From the NCBI GenBank assembly GCA_946630405.1, contig CAMOYW010000080.1, forward strand, positions 1 to 5,905: DNA of 5,905 nt. The letters are read 5' to 3'. The position numbers were made by a program, and so were the translations under genes. Positions 5,180 to 5,905 of the stretch are shown one piece after another (the first letter of the stretch is position 1; every line of letters begins with the position of its first letter). This DNA is from an uncultured Clostridia bacterium (GTDB lineage Bacteria > Bacillota > Clostridia > Lachnospirales > CAG-274). The notes beneath the pieces are model-generated. The model did no database searches and had not been told where the DNA came from. It was given only the letters and a program-made list of their open reading frames with translations.

Positions 5180-5479
5180 TTATAATCCCTGGAAAATCTC
5201 TATTTCCTTGCTGTCCTGTGTAAGCTTAACTATAGCCTTCTTTTTTGCATTTGTCTTTCCGAAGGTATAGCCTCTTCTCTTCTTCTTGCCCGAAAGGTTC
5301 ATTGTGTTAACATAGTCAACCTTTGTTCCTTCAAACATCTTTTCAACAGCCTGCTTGATCTGAACCTTTGTTGCATCTGTATGAACATAGAAAGCATACT
5401 TCTTGTCAGCCATCTCGTTCATAGACTTTTCTGTAACGATGGGCTTTAAAATAATGTCATAATATTTAAGATCTGCCAT
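5180..5479 (-). CDS. rplW: 50S ribosomal protein L23
   Basis: L23 sits at the exit of the peptide tunnel, where trigger factor and signal recognition particle dock. The 99-residue product has the usual family length. Its N-terminal DIILKPIVTEKS (residues 8-19) is the family hallmark, and the basic stretch KKKRRGYTFGKTNAKKKAIV (65-84) matches the extended loop that reaches into 23S rRNA. The ATG at 5479-5477 overlaps the rplD stop by one base. An AGGAGG ribosome binding site lies inside the end of rplD (5490-5495), ten bases upstream. Its 3' end is followed by a 53-base gap before rplB, one of the few sizeable gaps here. Identification is secure from both sequence and position. Confidence 0.97.
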   Translation of the reverse strand: MADLKYYDIILKPIVTEKSMNEMADKKYAFYVHTDATKVQIKQAVEKMFEGTKVDYVNTMNLSGKKKRRGYTFGKTNAKKKAIVKLTQDSKEIEIFQGL

Positions 5480-5904
5480 TATGCGTACGCCTCCTCGATA
5501 AGCTCTACAGCAGCCTTTGTCATTACAAGTGAGTCATACTTAAGTATGTCATATACATTAAGTGTGCTTGTTATGTTGCCCGCTTCCTGCTTCTTTACGG
5601 ATGCTGTCTTAACACCCTGAATGTTTCTTGCGGAAAGGTCTGCCACCTTATTTTCATCTCTAACGACCAAGAGAGCTTTTTCAACCTTAAGGTTTTTAAG
5701 TATCTCAGCCATCTTCTTTGTTTTGATCTCGTCAAGCTTAAGCTCGTCAAGAATTATAAGATTACCGTCATTGAGCTTTGTTGTGAAGGCATTCTTCATA
5801 GCAAGCTTCTTGACCTTCTTGTTTAACTTGAAAGAGTAATCTCTGGGCTTGGGAGCAAATACAACTCCACCGCCTGTCCACTGAGGAGAGCGGATAGAAC
5901 CCTG
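5479..5904 (-). CDS. rplD: 50S ribosomal protein L4, 5'-truncated by the window edge
   Basis: L4 is an early-assembly 50S protein whose extended loop lines the peptide exit tunnel; in E. coli it also represses its own S10 operon. The open frame runs without a stop from the window edge to TAA at 5481-5479, giving the last 141 residues; family length is about 206, so roughly the first 65 are missing. The visible part opens with the conserved QGSIRSPQWTGGG segment just after the tunnel-loop tip, followed by FAPKPRDYSFKLNKKVKKLA, and later the C-terminal globular domain with LNVYDILKYDSLV near the end. An internal ATG at 5799 is not the start, because the conserved residues continue upstream of it. 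The stop overlaps the rplW start as TAATG, suggesting translational coupling. The tunnel-tip residues associated with macrolide resistance lie outside the window, so nothing can be said about them. Confidence 0.97.
   Translation of the reverse strand, partial: QGSIRSPQWTGGGVVFAPKPRDYSFKLNKKVKKLAMKNAFTTKLNDGNLIILDELKLDEIKTKKMAEILKNLKVEKALLVVRDENKVADLSARNIQGVKTASVKKQEAGNITSTLNVYDILKYDSLVMTKAAVELIEEAYA
5490..5495 (-). promoter_or_regulatory. ribosome binding site of rplW inside rplD
   Basis: AGGAGG on the minus strand, ten bases before the rplW ATG and wholly inside the last codons of rplD. Combined with the TAATG overlap, this suggests that ribosomes finishing L4 can restart on L23. Confidence 0.8.
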
Positions 5905-5905
5905 T

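Noticed and set aside
5168..5186. TTGACA and TATAAT on the plus strand in the rplW-rplB gap
   Set aside because: Both boxes match consensus, but the spacer is only 7 bases against the required 16-18, and the direction opposes all genes, so it cannot be a standard promoter.

Overview
This window is a stretch of the large ribosomal-protein gene cluster, the fused S10 and spc operons, read entirely from the minus strand. In transcription order, from high to low coordinates, it holds rplD (5'-truncated by the window edge), rplW, rplB, rpsS, rplV, rpsC, rplP, rpmC, rpsQ, rplN, rplX, rplE, rpsN and rpsH. The window stops right after rpsH, and the last bases already form the ribosome binding site of the next gene, presumably rplF. 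Every gene is intact except the edge-truncated rplD. I see no transposon, CRISPR array, tRNA, rRNA or foreign gene.

The organism looks like a Gram-positive of the class Clostridia. Three things point there: the uninterrupted S10-spc order with no terminator between rpsQ and rplN; a short 61-residue, four-cysteine (zinc-type) S14; and an N-terminally extended L22 of a kind I recall from clostridial genomes. Strong AGGAGG ribosome binding sites before nearly every gene fit as well. A gut Oscillospiraceae or Ruminococcus-like lineage is my guess, but it is only inference from protein flavour.

Layout: 5905-5180 holds the rplD tail and rplW, joined by a TAATG stop/start overlap. 5126-3996 holds rplB and rpsS. 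3995-3928 is a 68-base gap with a perfect 12-bp hairpin. 3927-2228 holds rplV, rpsC, rplP and rpmC, tightly coupled with short gaps or overlaps. 2186-1932 is rpsQ, started by GTG. 1875-632 holds rplN, rplX and rplE, the last started by TTG. 613-7 holds rpsN and rpsH. No stretch over 300 bases lacks a gene; the longest gap is the 68 bases between rpsS and rplV.

The products are all structural parts of the ribosome: the 50S proteins L4, L23, L2, L22, L16, L29, L14, L24 and L5, and the 30S proteins S19, S3, S17, S14 and S8. Very short gaps, three gene overlaps and two stop codons that abut the next ribosome binding site suggest translational coupling that keeps output balanced. No undescribed system was found. 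The points most worth a second look are the rpsS-rplV hairpin, smaller hairpins in other gaps, and the non-ATG starts of rpsQ and rplE.
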